Below, piece after piece: positions 7,090-16,400 of a stretch of 28,921 nucleotides of DNA. Within the stretch, counting starts at the first letter, position 1; each line of letters opens with the position of its first letter. The notes beneath the pieces are model-generated. The model searched no databases. It had not been told where the DNA came from and saw only the letters and a list, made by a program, of their open reading frames with translations. The stretch is from NCBI GenBank assembly GCA_004554485.1, contig SFLS01000015.1, positions 1 through 28,921 on the forward strand, in the 5' to 3' direction. Source of the DNA: Oscillospiraceae bacterium. Lineage in GTDB: Bacteria > Bacillota > Clostridia > Oscillospirales > Ruminococcaceae. A program made the position numbers and the translations under genes.

Positions 7090-7460
7090 AAAGTTTTATA
7101 AAAATAGAATAGGGGGATTTTCGCACAGGCCGTCACAGCCTTGCGGTAGTCGGCGGCCTTTTTCCGTTACAGGGCAAAATCCGCCTATCTAAAGGGGAGG
7201 GCACCGACGCGCGGTTTCGCGCGGCGCCGGCCGCGGAGCGGGAGCCGTATGTCAACCCCTTTCCCATGACCGGCAGCGACACCCGGTTCAGCCTGCTGTT
7301 CCGCCTGGACTGGGAGGATCCCGAAGTGCCGATGCTGTATCTTGGTACTGCCGAAGACAGGCGGGGCATGGATCTTCCGCAGTCCGGTCAGCACGCGTTT
7401 TGCCCCCGTCAGCCGGATCCCGCCGGCCGGCGGCCAAGCAGTAAGGGTGCCGGAGGAGAT
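7090..7460. other. Gene-poor gap, possible decayed coding remnant
   Basis: No complete gene. The plus strand from about 7113 to 7340 is open, without a start codon, and part of it (about 7236-7335) has codon use like real genes of this window, including DTRFSLLFRLDWEDPEVPML. A second coding-like stretch lies in the next plus frame up to about 7495. Together they look like a truncated, frameshifted gene whose family I cannot name. A CGCGCG-GTTT-CGCGCG hairpin lies near 7208-7224. Confidence 0.3.
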
Positions 7461-7937
7461 CTATTCCTCTTTGGGGACGGCAGCCGCCGAAGCCTGATAG
7501 CGCTGATACCACGCCACAGCCAGCCGGTCGCAGCGCTCGTTTTCCGGGTGGCCGGCGTGGCCTTTTACCCACATAAATTCTACTTCGTGATATTTCAGCA
7601 GCGGCAGCAGCCTTTCCCACAGATCGATATTAAGAGCGGGACTGTTGTCGCTTTTTTTCCAGCCTTTTTTCTGCCAGGCGTACACCCAGCCCTTGGTCAC
7701 GGCATCCACCAGGTATTTGCTGTCGCTGGTCAGGGTGACGCGGCAGGGCTCTTTCAGGGCGGACAGCCCCTCAATGGCGGCCAGCAGCTCCATACGGTTG
7801 TTAGTGGTCACCGACTCTCCCCCGCTCAGCTCCTTTTCCTGTCCCTTATACCGCAGGATCGCCCCCCAACCGCCGGGACCGGGGTTCCCGGAACAGGCGC
7901 CGTCGGTAAAAAGCTGGACTTGTTTTTTTTCTGTCAT
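7461..7937 (-). CDS. rnhA: Ribonuclease HI
   Basis: A 158-residue enzyme that cuts the RNA strand of RNA-DNA hybrids, acting on Okazaki primers and R-loops. The four catalytic acids are Asp12 (FTDGACSGNPGPGGWG), Glu50 (NNRMEL), Asp72 (TSDSKY) and Asp137 (NERCDRLA), and His127 sits in VKGHAGHPENE; these match E. coli RNase HI. Length is as expected, with a short Ala-rich tail. It stands alone, with its own promoter (7976-8004), and AAAGGAC lies before the ATG. It is divergent from the RNase J gene, so the two RNA-processing nucleases share an intergenic region. Confidence 0.95.
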   Translation of the reverse strand: MTEKKQVQLFTDGACSGNPGPGGWGAILRYKGQEKELSGGESVTTNNRMELLAAIEGLSALKEPCRVTLTSDSKYLVDAVTKGWVYAWQKKGWKKSDNSPALNIDLWERLLPLLKYHEVEFMWVKGHAGHPENERCDRLAVAWYQRYQASAAAVPKEE

Positions 7938-7975
7938 GGCTATTTCGTCCTTTTCTTCCCATACTTACCGGTGTT

Positions 7976-8004
7976 ATTATACCCTATTTCCCCGGCAAAT
8001 ACAA
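7976..8004 (-). promoter_or_regulatory. Promoter for rnhA
   Basis: On the minus strand TTGTAT (8004-7999) and TATAAT (7981-7976) are exactly 17 bases apart. Confidence 0.65.
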
Positions 8005-8071
8005 ACCGGTCAGCGCTCAGCCGCCCCGCATCTTACAGCTTTGCGCGTCAGTTAAAAACCCTTCCGCCGTC

Positions 8072-8100
8072 TTGACAAGACAGAATTTATGCAGTATACT
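8072..8100 (+). promoter_or_regulatory. Strong promoter for the RNase J gene
   Basis: TTGACA (8072-8077) and TATACT (8095-8100) with a 17-base spacer, nearly consensus. It gives a leader of about 130 bases with a 7-base-pair hairpin (AAGACCG/CGGTCTT) around 8157-8186. Confidence 0.8.
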
Positions 8101-8235
8101 GAAAACAGACGCAAAATATTTGTGCAATGTGCAGTATTTTGTCAGGAACCGGACAGAAGACCGTCGGAACGGAATGGGGCGGTCTTACATCATAGAGCCC
8201 ATATAAAACAATCAATCCTAAATGGAGGTATACGA

Positions 8236-10428
8236 GTGACTGAAAAAAAGAATAACGGACCGGCTGCTGCCGAAGCACCCCGCAAAAAACAGAAGGACGG
8301 GGGCTTAGGGCAGTATTTCCGCAAGAACCGCAGCCCTAAAACCGCCGCTGAAATCGCGGCGGAGATCGAACAGGCGCTGCGGGCTGAGCAGCCTGCCGCC
8401 AAGACCGAGCCCCGTCGGGAACGGTCTCAGTCCGCTGCGGCCGGAAAGGGCAAAAACGCCCTCAAAAATGCCCCGCAGCGCGCCAGAAAAACCGCTGCCG
8501 AGGACAAACCGAAACAATCCGATAACAAGCTGAAACAGACCGAAAAGCAATCTGCCGGCAAAGGCGCCAAAGCCCCCGCAAAAAGCGGTAAAATCGACTC
8601 CAACGAACGGAAGTCCTCCGCTAAGCCCGAAAAGGCAAAACAGCCTGCCAAGCAGGCCGGCAAGAGCGGCCAGACCGCCCCCAAAAAGGGCAGTGAGCGC
8701 AAAATAGCCGCAGCGCCCCAGCCCAACCGCAGCACCCGTCGCGGCAAAAAGGCGGACGGTGACCGCCGTCCTCCGCTGAAGATTATTTCTCTGGGCGGAC
8801 TGGGCGAGATCGGCAAAAACCTGACCGTTTTTGAAACCGAGCAGGATATCCTGATCGCCGACTGCGGCTCCGCTTTCCCCGATGACGAACTGCCCGGCGT
8901 GGATCTGGTCATCCCCGATTTCAGTTATCTGGAAAAAAACGCTTCCAAGGTGCGGGGGATCTTCCTGACCCACGGGCACGAGGACCACATCGGCGGACTT
9001 CCCTTCCTGCTTAAGCAGATCAAAGCGCCGGTTTACGGCACCGCCCTCACCATTGGGCTGGTCAGCGGCAAGCTGAAGGAGCACGGCATCCTGAACCAGT
9101 GCAAGCTGCATACCGTGAAGGCCGGGGATACCGTCCAAGCCGGCAGCACCATGAGCGTGGAATTTATCCGGGTCAACCATTCCATCCCCGATGCCTGCGC
9201 TTTTGCCATCCGCACCCCTGCCGGCCTGGTGATACTGACCGGTGACTTCAAGGTGGATTTCACCCCCATTTCCGGCGAGCCGATCGACCTGGTGCGCTTT
9301 GGCGAACTGGGCAGCGAGGGGGTGCTGGCGCTGCTGAGCGACAGTACCAACGCCGAAAAGCCAGGCTCCACCCCCAGCGAGCGTATCGTCGGGGAGAGCT
9401 TTGACAAGCTGTTCAAGCGGGCGGCGGAAAAGCGCATTATTATTGCCACCTTCGCCAGCAACGTCCACCGGGTGCAGCAGGTGGTGGATACTGCCGTAAA
9501 ATTCGGCCGTAAAGTAGCGGTATTCGGCCGCAGCATGGTAAACGTGGTGAATACCGCCATAGAGCTGGGATACCTGACCGTTCCGGCCGGCACCCTGATC
9601 GACGTCGAGAATCTGAAGGACTACACCGACGATGAGATCGTCCTCATCACGACCGGCAGCCAGGGCGAGCCGATGAGCGCCCTGACCCGCATGAGCATCG
9701 GCAGCCACCGCAACATCAAAATCGGGCCCAACGACTGCATCATTATCTCCGCCACCCCCATTCCCGGCAATGAAAAGAGCGTCGGCAAGGTGGTAAACGA
9801 GCTGATGAAGCTGGGCGCTGACGTTATTTACGAAAGGATGTACGACGTACACGTTTCCGGCCACGCCTGCCAGGATGAGTCCAAACTGCTGCTCTCCCTG
9901 ACACAGCCCAAATTTTTTATGCCGATGCATGGCGAATACAAACACCTGATGAAAAATGCAGGGGTAGGCGCCAGCATGGGCATCCCGCAGGAAAACATCA
10001 TCATCAGCGATATCGGCAAGGTGGTGGAGACCGACGGGGTGGAGATGAAGATCACCGGTATGGTGCCCAGCGGCCGGGTACTGGTGGACGGCCTGGGTGT
10101 CGGCGATGTGGGCAGCGTGGTGCTGCGCGACCGCAAGCTGCTGGCCGACGACGGCCTTATCGTTGTGGTATGCGCTATCAGCGACGCCACCGGCGAAGTG
10201 CTGGCCGGTCCCGATCTGGTTTCCCGCGGGTTTGTCTATGTGCGGGACAACGAGGACCTGATGGCTGACGCCACCGTAGTGGTGCGCAACTCTCTGGAAA
10301 AGTGCAAGCTGGATGGTTTCCGGGACTGGAGCACCATCAAGGGACGTATCCGGGATGAGCTGGGCGATTTTATTGCCAGCCGTACCCGCCGCAAGCCGGT
10401 CATTCTGCCGATTATACAGGAAGTATAA
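8236..10428 (+). CDS. rnj: Ribonuclease J with long basic N-terminal extension
   Basis: A 730-residue metallo-beta-lactamase/beta-CASP nuclease for mRNA decay and RNA maturation, with 5' exo- and endonuclease activity in this family. The catalytic core begins about residue 179 (PPLKIISLGGLGEIGKN). The zinc motif HGHEDH is at residues 246-251, and later motifs (HSIPDA, TGDFKVD, LLSDSTNAEKPG, SATPIPGNEKS, HVSGHA, MPMHGEYKH) are all present. The core and C-terminal domain match the usual 555 residues; the extra 178 are a Lys/Ala/Gln-rich, low-complexity, probably disordered tail that could bind RNA or the ribosome. I chose GTG at 8236, with TGGAGGT 6 bases upstream, because the frame before it overlaps the promoter. 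The terminator at 10443-10480 is very strong. Confidence 0.93.
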   Translation: MTEKKNNGPAAAEAPRKKQKDGGLGQYFRKNRSPKTAAEIAAEIEQALRAEQPAAKTEPRRERSQSAAAGKGKNALKNAPQRARKTAAEDKPKQSDNKLKQTEKQSAGKGAKAPAKSGKIDSNERKSSAKPEKAKQPAKQAGKSGQTAPKKGSERKIAAAPQPNRSTRRGKKADGDRRPPLKIISLGGLGEIGKNLTVFETEQDILIADCGSAFPDDELPGVDLVIPDFSYLEKNASKVRGIFLTHGHEDHIGGLPFLLKQIKAPVYGTALTIGLVSGKLKEHGILNQCKLHTVKAGDTVQAGSTMSVEFIRVNHSIPDACAFAIRTPAGLVILTGDFKVDFTPISGEPIDLVRFGELGSEGVLALLSDSTNAEKPGSTPSERIVGESFDKLFKRAAEKRIIIATFASNVHRVQQVVDTAVKFGRKVAVFGRSMVNVVNTAIELGYLTVPAGTLIDVENLKDYTDDEIVLITTGSQGEPMSALTRMSIGSHRNIKIGPNDCIIISATPIPGNEKSVGKVVNELMKLGADVIYERMYDVHVSGHACQDESKLLLSLTQPKFFMPMHGEYKHLMKNAGVGASMGIPQENIIISDIGKVVETDGVEMKITGMVPSGRVLVDGLGVGDVGSVVLRDRKLLADDGLIVVVCAISDATGEVLAGPDLVSRGFVYVRDNEDLMADATVVVRNSLEKCKLDGFRDWSTIKGRIRDELGDFIASRTRRKPVILPIIQEV

Positions 10429-10442
10429 ATAACTAACTTATT

Positions 10443-10480
10443 AACGCCCCCGACAGGGAAACCTGTCGGGGGCGTTTTGC
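10443..10480 (+). terminator. Terminator of the RNase J gene
   Basis: A 15-base-pair perfect stem (10443-10457 with 10462-10476) capped by a GAAA tetraloop, followed by TTTTGC. Confidence 0.9.
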
Positions 10481-10506
10481 AACATACAGCCAGCAAAACC
10501 GGCAGA

Positions 10507-10532
10507 ACAAAAAAAAGAGGGCCGAAGCCCCC
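10507..10532 (-). terminator. Terminator at the end of the Ycf35/Ycf46 block
   Basis: The minus strand reads GGGC-TTCG-GCCC, extended by a G-U and a G-C pair, followed by eight T. This UUCG-loop terminator lies just after the PAP2-like gene and is the first good minus-strand terminator after 20040. Confidence 0.8.
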
Positions 10533-10536
10533 TAGA

Positions 10537-11118
10537 TCAGATAAAAGTGACCGCCAGGGCAAACCCCGCCACGCTGCACAGCGTTCCCCACAGCAGTTCA
10601 CCAGGGGTATGGCGCCGCAATGTCAGCGAAGCCCAGGCAATCAGTGCCGCGCCGATCACGCAGGGCAGCAGTGCTCCCCAGCCCAGATAACGAACAAAAA
10701 AGAGCAGAGGTCCGGCAGCGCTGCAGGCATGGCCGCTGGCCCGCCGGTGCAGGACCTTGTTGCAGAGCGTCAGAAACAGAGCCGAAAGGAAGTAGCTGAC
10801 ACAGATGGCGCGGATAGCCGTGGATACCGGAACCGCCAGCACATAGATCAGCGCCAGCGTATAGCCTACGCCGGTGAACAAAAAGGCCAGCTTGCGCTGC
10901 GCTTCCCGGCCGCCGCTGCGGTAGGCGGGCAGCAGCGGCTGCATCGGATAGGCCAAAAGCGGCACCAGCCCCAGCAGAACAAGGGAAATCCCCAATTCCA
11001 ACGGTTTGGCAAAGGGCTGTGAGCCAAAAAAGTACAGAATAAGCAGCAGACCGGCGACCATGACCGGCGGTACCGAAAGAATGCGAATCAGCTTCGCCAG
11101 ACGCTCTTTTATCTTCAT
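10537..11118 (-). CDS. PAP2-like integral membrane protein
   Basis: A 193-residue protein with about six hydrophobic helices. HRRASGHACSA (about 125-134) and LRRHTPGELLWG (about 167-178) echo PAP2 phosphatase motifs 2 (PSGH) and 3 (SR-x5-H-x3-D), but Pro is replaced by Ala, the Arg of SR is absent or shifted, and the last acid is Glu. It may be a phospholipid or undecaprenyl phosphatase relative, or an inactive one. The ATG at 11118 has GGGAGGAG 6 bases upstream; a start 11 codons earlier has none. It follows the Hsp70 gene by 63 bases with no terminator between, so it is probably the last gene of that operon, but its role there is unknown. Confidence 0.6.
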   Translation of the reverse strand: MKIKERLAKLIRILSVPPVMVAGLLLILYFFGSQPFAKPLELGISLVLLGLVPLLAYPMQPLLPAYRSGGREAQRKLAFLFTGVGYTLALIYVLAVPVSTAIRAICVSYFLSALFLTLCNKVLHRRASGHACSAAGPLLFFVRYLGWGALLPCVIGAALIAWASLTLRRHTPGELLWGTLCSVAGFALAVTFI

Positions 11119-11138
11119 ATTGCTCCTCCCGTGTAGCA

Positions 11139-11180
11139 GGTTCTTTGCCATAAAGCAGAGCGATCCACAGCCAAAGAACC
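11139..11180. repeat. Inverted repeat between Hsp70 and PAP2-like genes
   Basis: GGTTCTTTG (11139-11147) pairs with CAAAGAACC (11172-11180), 9 bp with a 24-base loop. No T-run follows on the minus strand, so it is not a standard terminator. It may pause or protect the transcript. Confidence 0.45.
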
Positions 11181-11181
11181 G

Positions 11182-12732
11182 CTATTGCAGCGCCACCAGC
11201 GGCATATCCACATAGATATCCCGCCCGGTCAGGTTATCGTGGACGGTCGCGGTCAGCTCCTTGCGGGCATTGATGGAAAAGGCCACATTGAGCCGTTTAT
11301 CCAGCGGCGTACCGGGCGGCTCCAGCTTGGCGATAACGGCGGAGTTTTTGCTGTAATTAAGCAGCCGCACCGTATCACTGCTGTCATCCACCGCCGAAAA
11401 GCGGCCGTCGGCATCGAAGGAGACCCGCCCCATCCGCTTATGCTCGATCTCCGCCATCATCAGTTCAATGGCCTTTTGATTGCGGAACGAGGAGGACAGC
11501 GTCAGCGTCACCGGCTCCGGGCTGGGATATTCGCTGCCGGCCTTGAAAATGATCTTGTACCTCGGCTCCTTGGTGAGGGAATCGAGATAACGGATGGCAT
11601 AGGAGTGCTGGATAAAATCGACGATATTAAGTCCCATCGAAAAAGCCAGCGCCCCATGGGCCACCGCCTCGAAGGGCTTGTGGCACTGCACTTTCTCCCG
11701 GCCGAAGATGCCGCGGATGCCCCGCTGTACCGCCGGAATAAGGGTGGTGCCGCCCACCAGCAGCACACGCTCTATCTGGCTGCGGGAGATCCCGCCTGCT
11801 TCCGCCATATTGACGGCATTATTCAGAACGTCATTGAGGGTGACAAAAAAATCGTGCTCCTCCAGAAGATCCAGCAGATCATTCTGGGTATAGTGGAATT
11901 CGTAGGTCTTGAACCGCTCGGCGTCAAAGAAGCTGCGGCTGCTTTCCGCCGCGGTCGAAAGCTCCTCCTTGATCTGGCGGGCCAGGGTGAGCATCTGCGG
12001 CAGGATCTCCTCGCAGTCCGACATAGTGCGGTCGGTACGACGCAGCAGATCCTCCAGGATCCAGCGGTCAATATCATCGCCGCCGAGAAAGGCGCCGGCC
12101 TTGCCCAGCACCCGGCCCTGCGCCGTCCCCCCGGCAGCGGCCCCGGCAAAGGATTCCGGCATCCGCACCACCGAAACATCCAGCGTGCCGCCGCCAAAAT
12201 CGACCACGCACACTACCGAACCGGCCCGGGTGGAGCCGTAGGAAATGGCGGCTGCCACCGACTCATCCACCAGCCGGTACGGCACACCGGGGTAATTTTC
12301 GGCAAAAAAGGCTGAGATCCACTCCCGGTAGGTATCAAAGGCATTGACCGGGGCGGTAAAGGTCACAATACTATCCTGGTTCAGCTCCAGATTCCCCAGC
12401 AGACGAGTGAGGAACAGGCGGGCGACATGGTCGGCGGAAAATTCCCTGCCGCGTTCCTCATACAGGGAGGAAAGATGCAGCAGGCCCCGCTTGAAGCCCC
12501 AGAAGTAACGGCTGCTGCGGATATCGTCCAGCCCCCGGGATGTCACCTCATAGCCCATCAGAAAGCGATCCTCCCCCCGGTAGTACAGCACCGACGGGGT
12601 GACCGGCGGCATAGCGCCCTCCGCCGGCGCGGTGATGGCCGGAAAGGTCAGCGTCTGCGGCTGTTCCTTGGCATAGTTCCAGCGAGCCACCACGGTGTTG
12701 CTGGTCCCGAAATCGACGGCGTATCGCTCCAT
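11182..12732 (-). CDS. Hsp70-like chaperone, short form
   Basis: A 516-residue Hsp70/actin-superfamily protein. The ATPase motifs are clear: phosphate 1 VDFGTSNTVVA (6-16), VDESVAAA (155-162), phosphate 2 VVDFGGGTLDVSVV (176-189), and the adenosine site VLLVGGTTLIP (323-333). After about residue 378 comes a shorter beta-rich domain; the helical lid and the C-terminal EEVD-like tail of DnaK (about 610-640 residues) are missing. It is therefore a specialised Hsp70, not the housekeeping DnaK. It starts one base after the stop of the GrpE-like gene (TAG-G-ATG), so translation is coupled. No J-domain protein is nearby. I expect it to serve the clients of this operon; substrates are unknown. Confidence 0.85.
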   Translation of the reverse strand: MERYAVDFGTSNTVVARWNYAKEQPQTLTFPAITAPAEGAMPPVTPSVLYYRGEDRFLMGYEVTSRGLDDIRSSRYFWGFKRGLLHLSSLYEERGREFSADHVARLFLTRLLGNLELNQDSIVTFTAPVNAFDTYREWISAFFAENYPGVPYRLVDESVAAAISYGSTRAGSVVCVVDFGGGTLDVSVVRMPESFAGAAAGGTAQGRVLGKAGAFLGGDDIDRWILEDLLRRTDRTMSDCEEILPQMLTLARQIKEELSTAAESSRSFFDAERFKTYEFHYTQNDLLDLLEEHDFFVTLNDVLNNAVNMAEAGGISRSQIERVLLVGGTTLIPAVQRGIRGIFGREKVQCHKPFEAVAHGALAFSMGLNIVDFIQHSYAIRYLDSLTKEPRYKIIFKAGSEYPSPEPVTLTLSSSFRNQKAIELMMAEIEHKRMGRVSFDADGRFSAVDDSSDTVRLLNYSKNSAVIAKLEPPGTPLDKRLNVAFSINARKELTATVHDNLTGRDIYVDMPLVALQ

Positions 12733-12733
12733 C

Positions 12734-13237
12734 CTACATCACTTCCTTTACACGGGCCTTGGCCCAAATCTCCTCCCCACGGGCGTACCCGACGGTGACC
12801 ACGCGCACCGGCGCGCCCGGCGAGACCAGCGTGGGGCAATCGTGCCGGGCACTGTCGTAGGGGGTCTCCTCCCCTATCGTACCGATAACGGTAAGATCCA
12901 GCGCCCGGATAAAGTCATCTACCGGGGCAAACAGGCCGATCATATCCCTCGCCAGCAGGGTGGGGTCGGCTGCAATGGCGCGGCGTGCGGCCGGCAAATT
13001 GAGCAGCAGCGGGCGCATCGCTTCAAAAAGGGTGTGCTCCACAGCTGTTTTGGCGGCCTGCAGCTCCTGTCCCCGCCCGGCGGCTTCCCGGTCGGCCTCC
13101 CGGCTGAGCGCAGCGGCGCGGGCCTCGCTCTGCTCCTTCTGGCGGGCAGCCTGCTCCTTTTCCAGCCGCAACGCGGCGGTCTCGGTTTTCAGCTCCCGGA
13201 TGGTTTTTTGACTTTTCAGAAACTCTTTGAGCGCCAT
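12734..13237 (-). CDS. GrpE-like protein (coiled coil plus head domain)
   Basis: A 167-residue protein. Residues 5-65 are a charged heptad-rich coiled coil (KTIRELKTETAALRLEKEQA and on). Residues 108-167 look like the GrpE beta head: IGTIGEETPYDSARHDCP followed by VTVGYARGEEIWAKARV, the pattern of GrpE's head domain with its conserved last strand. GrpE is the nucleotide exchange factor of Hsp70, and the Hsp70-like gene follows by one base, which supports the call. The central helix bundle of about 35 residues is weakly similar. I chose the ATG at 13237 (AAAGGAGG, 8 bases upstream). The gene lies after the three-armed element, which separates it from the propeller gene. Confidence 0.65.
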   Translation of the reverse strand: MALKEFLKSQKTIRELKTETAALRLEKEQAARQKEQSEARAAALSREADREAAGRGQELQAAKTAVEHTLFEAMRPLLLNLPAARRAIAADPTLLARDMIGLFAPVDDFIRALDLTVIGTIGEETPYDSARHDCPTLVSPGAPVRVVTVGYARGEEIWAKARVKEVM

Positions 13238-13282
13238 TGGGTAGGCCTCCTTTGAGGAAAGAGATTTACTAAAAATAACAAA

Positions 13283-13404
13283 TTTCTGCGCAGGCAGCGG
13301 GCGGGGCGCAGCCCCGGCAGCGAAGCTGCCGTCCCGCGCCGAAGGCGCGGGGGCGCGCCCGTAGGGCACGCCGGGCTGCGCCCGAAATCGGCCCTCTGCA
13401 GAAA
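13283..13404 (-). repeat. Three-armed hairpin element (copy B) within the operon
   Basis: The outermost stem is TTTCTGC (13283-13289) with GCAGAAA (13398-13404). The closing stem GGGCGCAGCCC (13304-13314) with GGGCTGCGCCC (13373-13383) is 11 bp and perfect. It holds three hairpins with 3-base loops: 13316-13330 (loop GAA), 13333-13351 (loop GAA) and 13352-13372 (loop GTA). One C-A mismatch in the third becomes G-U on the minus strand. On that strand a T-rich stretch (TTTGTTATTTTT) follows. It lies between the propeller and GrpE-like genes and could act as a processing or partial termination site. Confidence 0.7.
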
Positions 13405-13411
13405 GAAAAAA

Positions 13412-16400
13412 TCACAACAGCGTCGGTTCCCGGCCGGAAAGGGTATTGTGCTCCAGCGTGGGCTCCATATGGCTGTAGCGGGCATCCCGCCGCCAGACGC
13501 GGATGCGCTCCCCGGTGACAGAGATACGGGTTGCATCGGTGAACAACTTTTTCCACGGGCCCCAGGGGCGGATATAGTATTCACTGCTGCCGCGCCAGCG
13601 GATCTTATCGGCAAAGGCCTGGGCCTCGCAGCACCATAGGCTGCCATCCGCGCACAGCAGCGCAAAGTGGCTGTTGGTCTTGGCCATAGCGGTCACCCCG
13701 GAAGTGACCGGCAGCGGCTCATAAGGCGTCTCGGAAAGCTTTTCACAGAGTGAAATTAGCCGCCCGTCCTGCAGGCGCAGCACGGTAGCATGGGGCAGAC
13801 TGAACGCCTGTATAACGCCCATGTAAGCATCCACGCTGCAGCTGCCGTATTCCCCGTCGCCATACACCACCGCCGTGTGGAAGGTAGTGACCCCGACGGT
13901 ATGGGTGGCGCAGCTGCTGAGCTGCATGATGCCGACCCACTTGGCAAAAAAATCGCCCCGACGGCTGCGGCAGCTGCCGTCTGCCAGCAGCAGATCGCCC
14001 AGCGGCTCCACATCCACGGCGTCCCGCAGGCGGTCAAAGTACATAAGGTGCTGGACCGGGTAAAAATGCTCGCTGCTTTTGCGGTTGGCGGCGGAAAGGA
14101 CGAAAGGACGGCCTTCCCCCTGCAGCCCGATGACCCCTTCAAAATGATGGAACGGGTCGGTATCGTTTTCGAGGTAGTCGCTGCGCTCACCGTAGTATTT
14201 GACCGTGGCGGCAGCAGGATCGACGGTGCTGTCATAGAGGGTACTGCCGAAGCTGCGGACCCGGCCGTCGGTAAAGGTGACCACCGCGGTTTTCCCCTCC
14301 TCGGCCATCAATACCTTTTGCACTCCGTCCAGATCGTGGCGTTCAAAGCCGCTTTCTCCGTAAAGGACAAAAGAAAGCGTTTGGCCGTGCAGCACCAGCA
14401 AAAACGGCAAAAAGATGTAGATCTCCCGCACGCCTGTGAATTGGGTGAAAAAAGCTGCCGAGGCGGGGTCGCTCTGATCGGAATAAAGCCGCCCGTCGGA
14501 ATCCACGGCCATGGCGCTGCTGCGCCCGCCCTGGATGCGCCACAGCAGACAGCGGCGGATCTTGCGCCAGCTTTCAGTAATGCAGCGCTTAGCCGGACGG
14601 CGGCGCGCGCCCTCCCAGCCCACTCGGCCGTTTTCAAAGACCGCCAGCAGGTATTCTCCTTCGATGACCCAATCGATCACATGGGGCCAATCGGTGATAT
14701 GCTCATCCGCCGGGGGCATCCCTGCCCGTTCGGTGGGGGTGCTTTCATAGACGATGGTGCCATCCGCCTTTTCTCCCAGCAGATAATAACCGTCCTGCCG
14801 GATATGGCAAAGACCCGACCATTTTTCATGGTCCAGGCTGTCGATCCTGCAAAGGGCGCCGGTGCTCCAGCGCCCGGAAAGATGCAGCTTTCCCGCCGCA
14901 TCCAGCCCGACAAAGACCGAGCCGCCGTTCTGGAACGCGATCAGCTCCCGGATATTCTGCCATTGCTCCATCCCTTCGTAGCGCAGATACCGGGGATTGC
15001 CGCAGCGTACGACCGTCCCTGCCGCGGTAAGGCCGGCGGCGGCTTCCGAAACGGCGGCGATCTGTTTGATATTCTGCCAGCCCGTTACACCGTTACATAC
15101 GGTATCGTTTTCTCCGGCGGCAACAACGGTGCCATCCTTCCGCAGACCTAAAAGGAAATCGTCGCCAAGCGCAAGCTGGGTGATGTCCCGCCATTCGCTC
15201 ACGCCTGCAACGGGTAAATTGCTGTCCGCCCACAGGGCGTAAACCGTCCCTTCCGCGGTAAGACCGGCCGCCAGTCCCGCGGACTGGTGCAGGGAGGTAA
15301 CCTTTCGCCAACCCGCTACGGCGTAGGACTCCCCATAGCCGCGGCCGGCGGCCAGTACGCGGCCGTCCCGGCAAAGCCCCAGCGTCTGGTGCTGCCCGGG
15401 AATCACTTCGGCGACTTCCCGCCAGCCGGAAACTTCATTTTCGCCGTGGCCGCTGTGACCGGTGGCCGCCAGCAGTTCGGCTTCCACCGTACCATCCTGG
15501 TACAAGAAATAAATATAATGCCGGCTACGGCGAATTGAGGCTACCCGTTTGCGGACGCCGGCGGGCCGTGCCGCCTCCTCCGCCTGCCAACTCTGGATAC
15601 GCTGCCGCAGCAGGGTCAATACGGCGGCAAGGTCCACCGGCGCACCGAGATCGACAATACTTTCCGCGGGAGCCAGGTCGGTTTCGGCCTCCTCAAAATC
15701 GATGGCAGGTGCATAGGAAAGGTCCCCGGGCAGATAGGCGATCAGCTCCTCGCCCTCCAGTTCAATGGCCTGCACATCTTCACAGAGGATATCTCCGCTG
15801 TGGTATCCCGCCCCGAACACCCGCAGATAGCCGTTTTGGTACAAAACGGCCAGATACCGCCGGGGAACGGCGGCAAAGTCCCGGATCTTCTGGCGGAAGC
15901 GGTTGGGGGCGATAATATCGGTATACTCCCCGCCGAAAAAGTCAGCGGAAATGGAATCCCTCGGCTCGCTGCACAAAAAGCGTCCGGTGATTTTGCTAAG
16001 GGCGATCCAGGTGGAAACGCCGTAAGGATTGTACCGCACCAGCGCGATCTTCTGCACCCGTTCCCGGGGTCGTTGGAGACTTTTATTTTTCCGGTCAAAA
16101 AGGGTAACGGTGCCGTTTTTCTGCAGCAGGTAAGCCACCGGGCTGCAATGGCCCGGCAGAGCAGAGCAGATGACTTCCTCCACCTCATCGATGCCGTCCA
16201 GCACCGAAAGGGCGCCCACCGCGCGGAAGATCTCTCCCTCGCAGAGGGCACCAAAGCCGTCGGTATCCCAGTAAATACGGCTGACCCCCTGCCATTCGGC
16301 AGCAGGGGAAAACGCCGCGGTTTCTCCGAACAGGCAGACCCTGCCGTAGGTGGTAAGCGCCACCGCGGCGGGCGGACGCTCCATGCCGTAATCGTAGATG

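Noticed and set aside
7205..7245. CGCGCG hairpin cluster similar in feel to the three-armed elements
   Set aside because: It has no enclosing stem and no set of three trinucleotide-loop arms; it is simply GC-rich.
8305..9945. Long minus-strand open frame opposite RNase J
   Set aside because: An antisense shadow of RNase J with no motif, start site or promoter.
13790..15151. Plus-strand open frame opposite the RCC1-like gene
   Set aside because: The minus strand has the repeats and the coupled start; the plus frame has no ribosome site or family.
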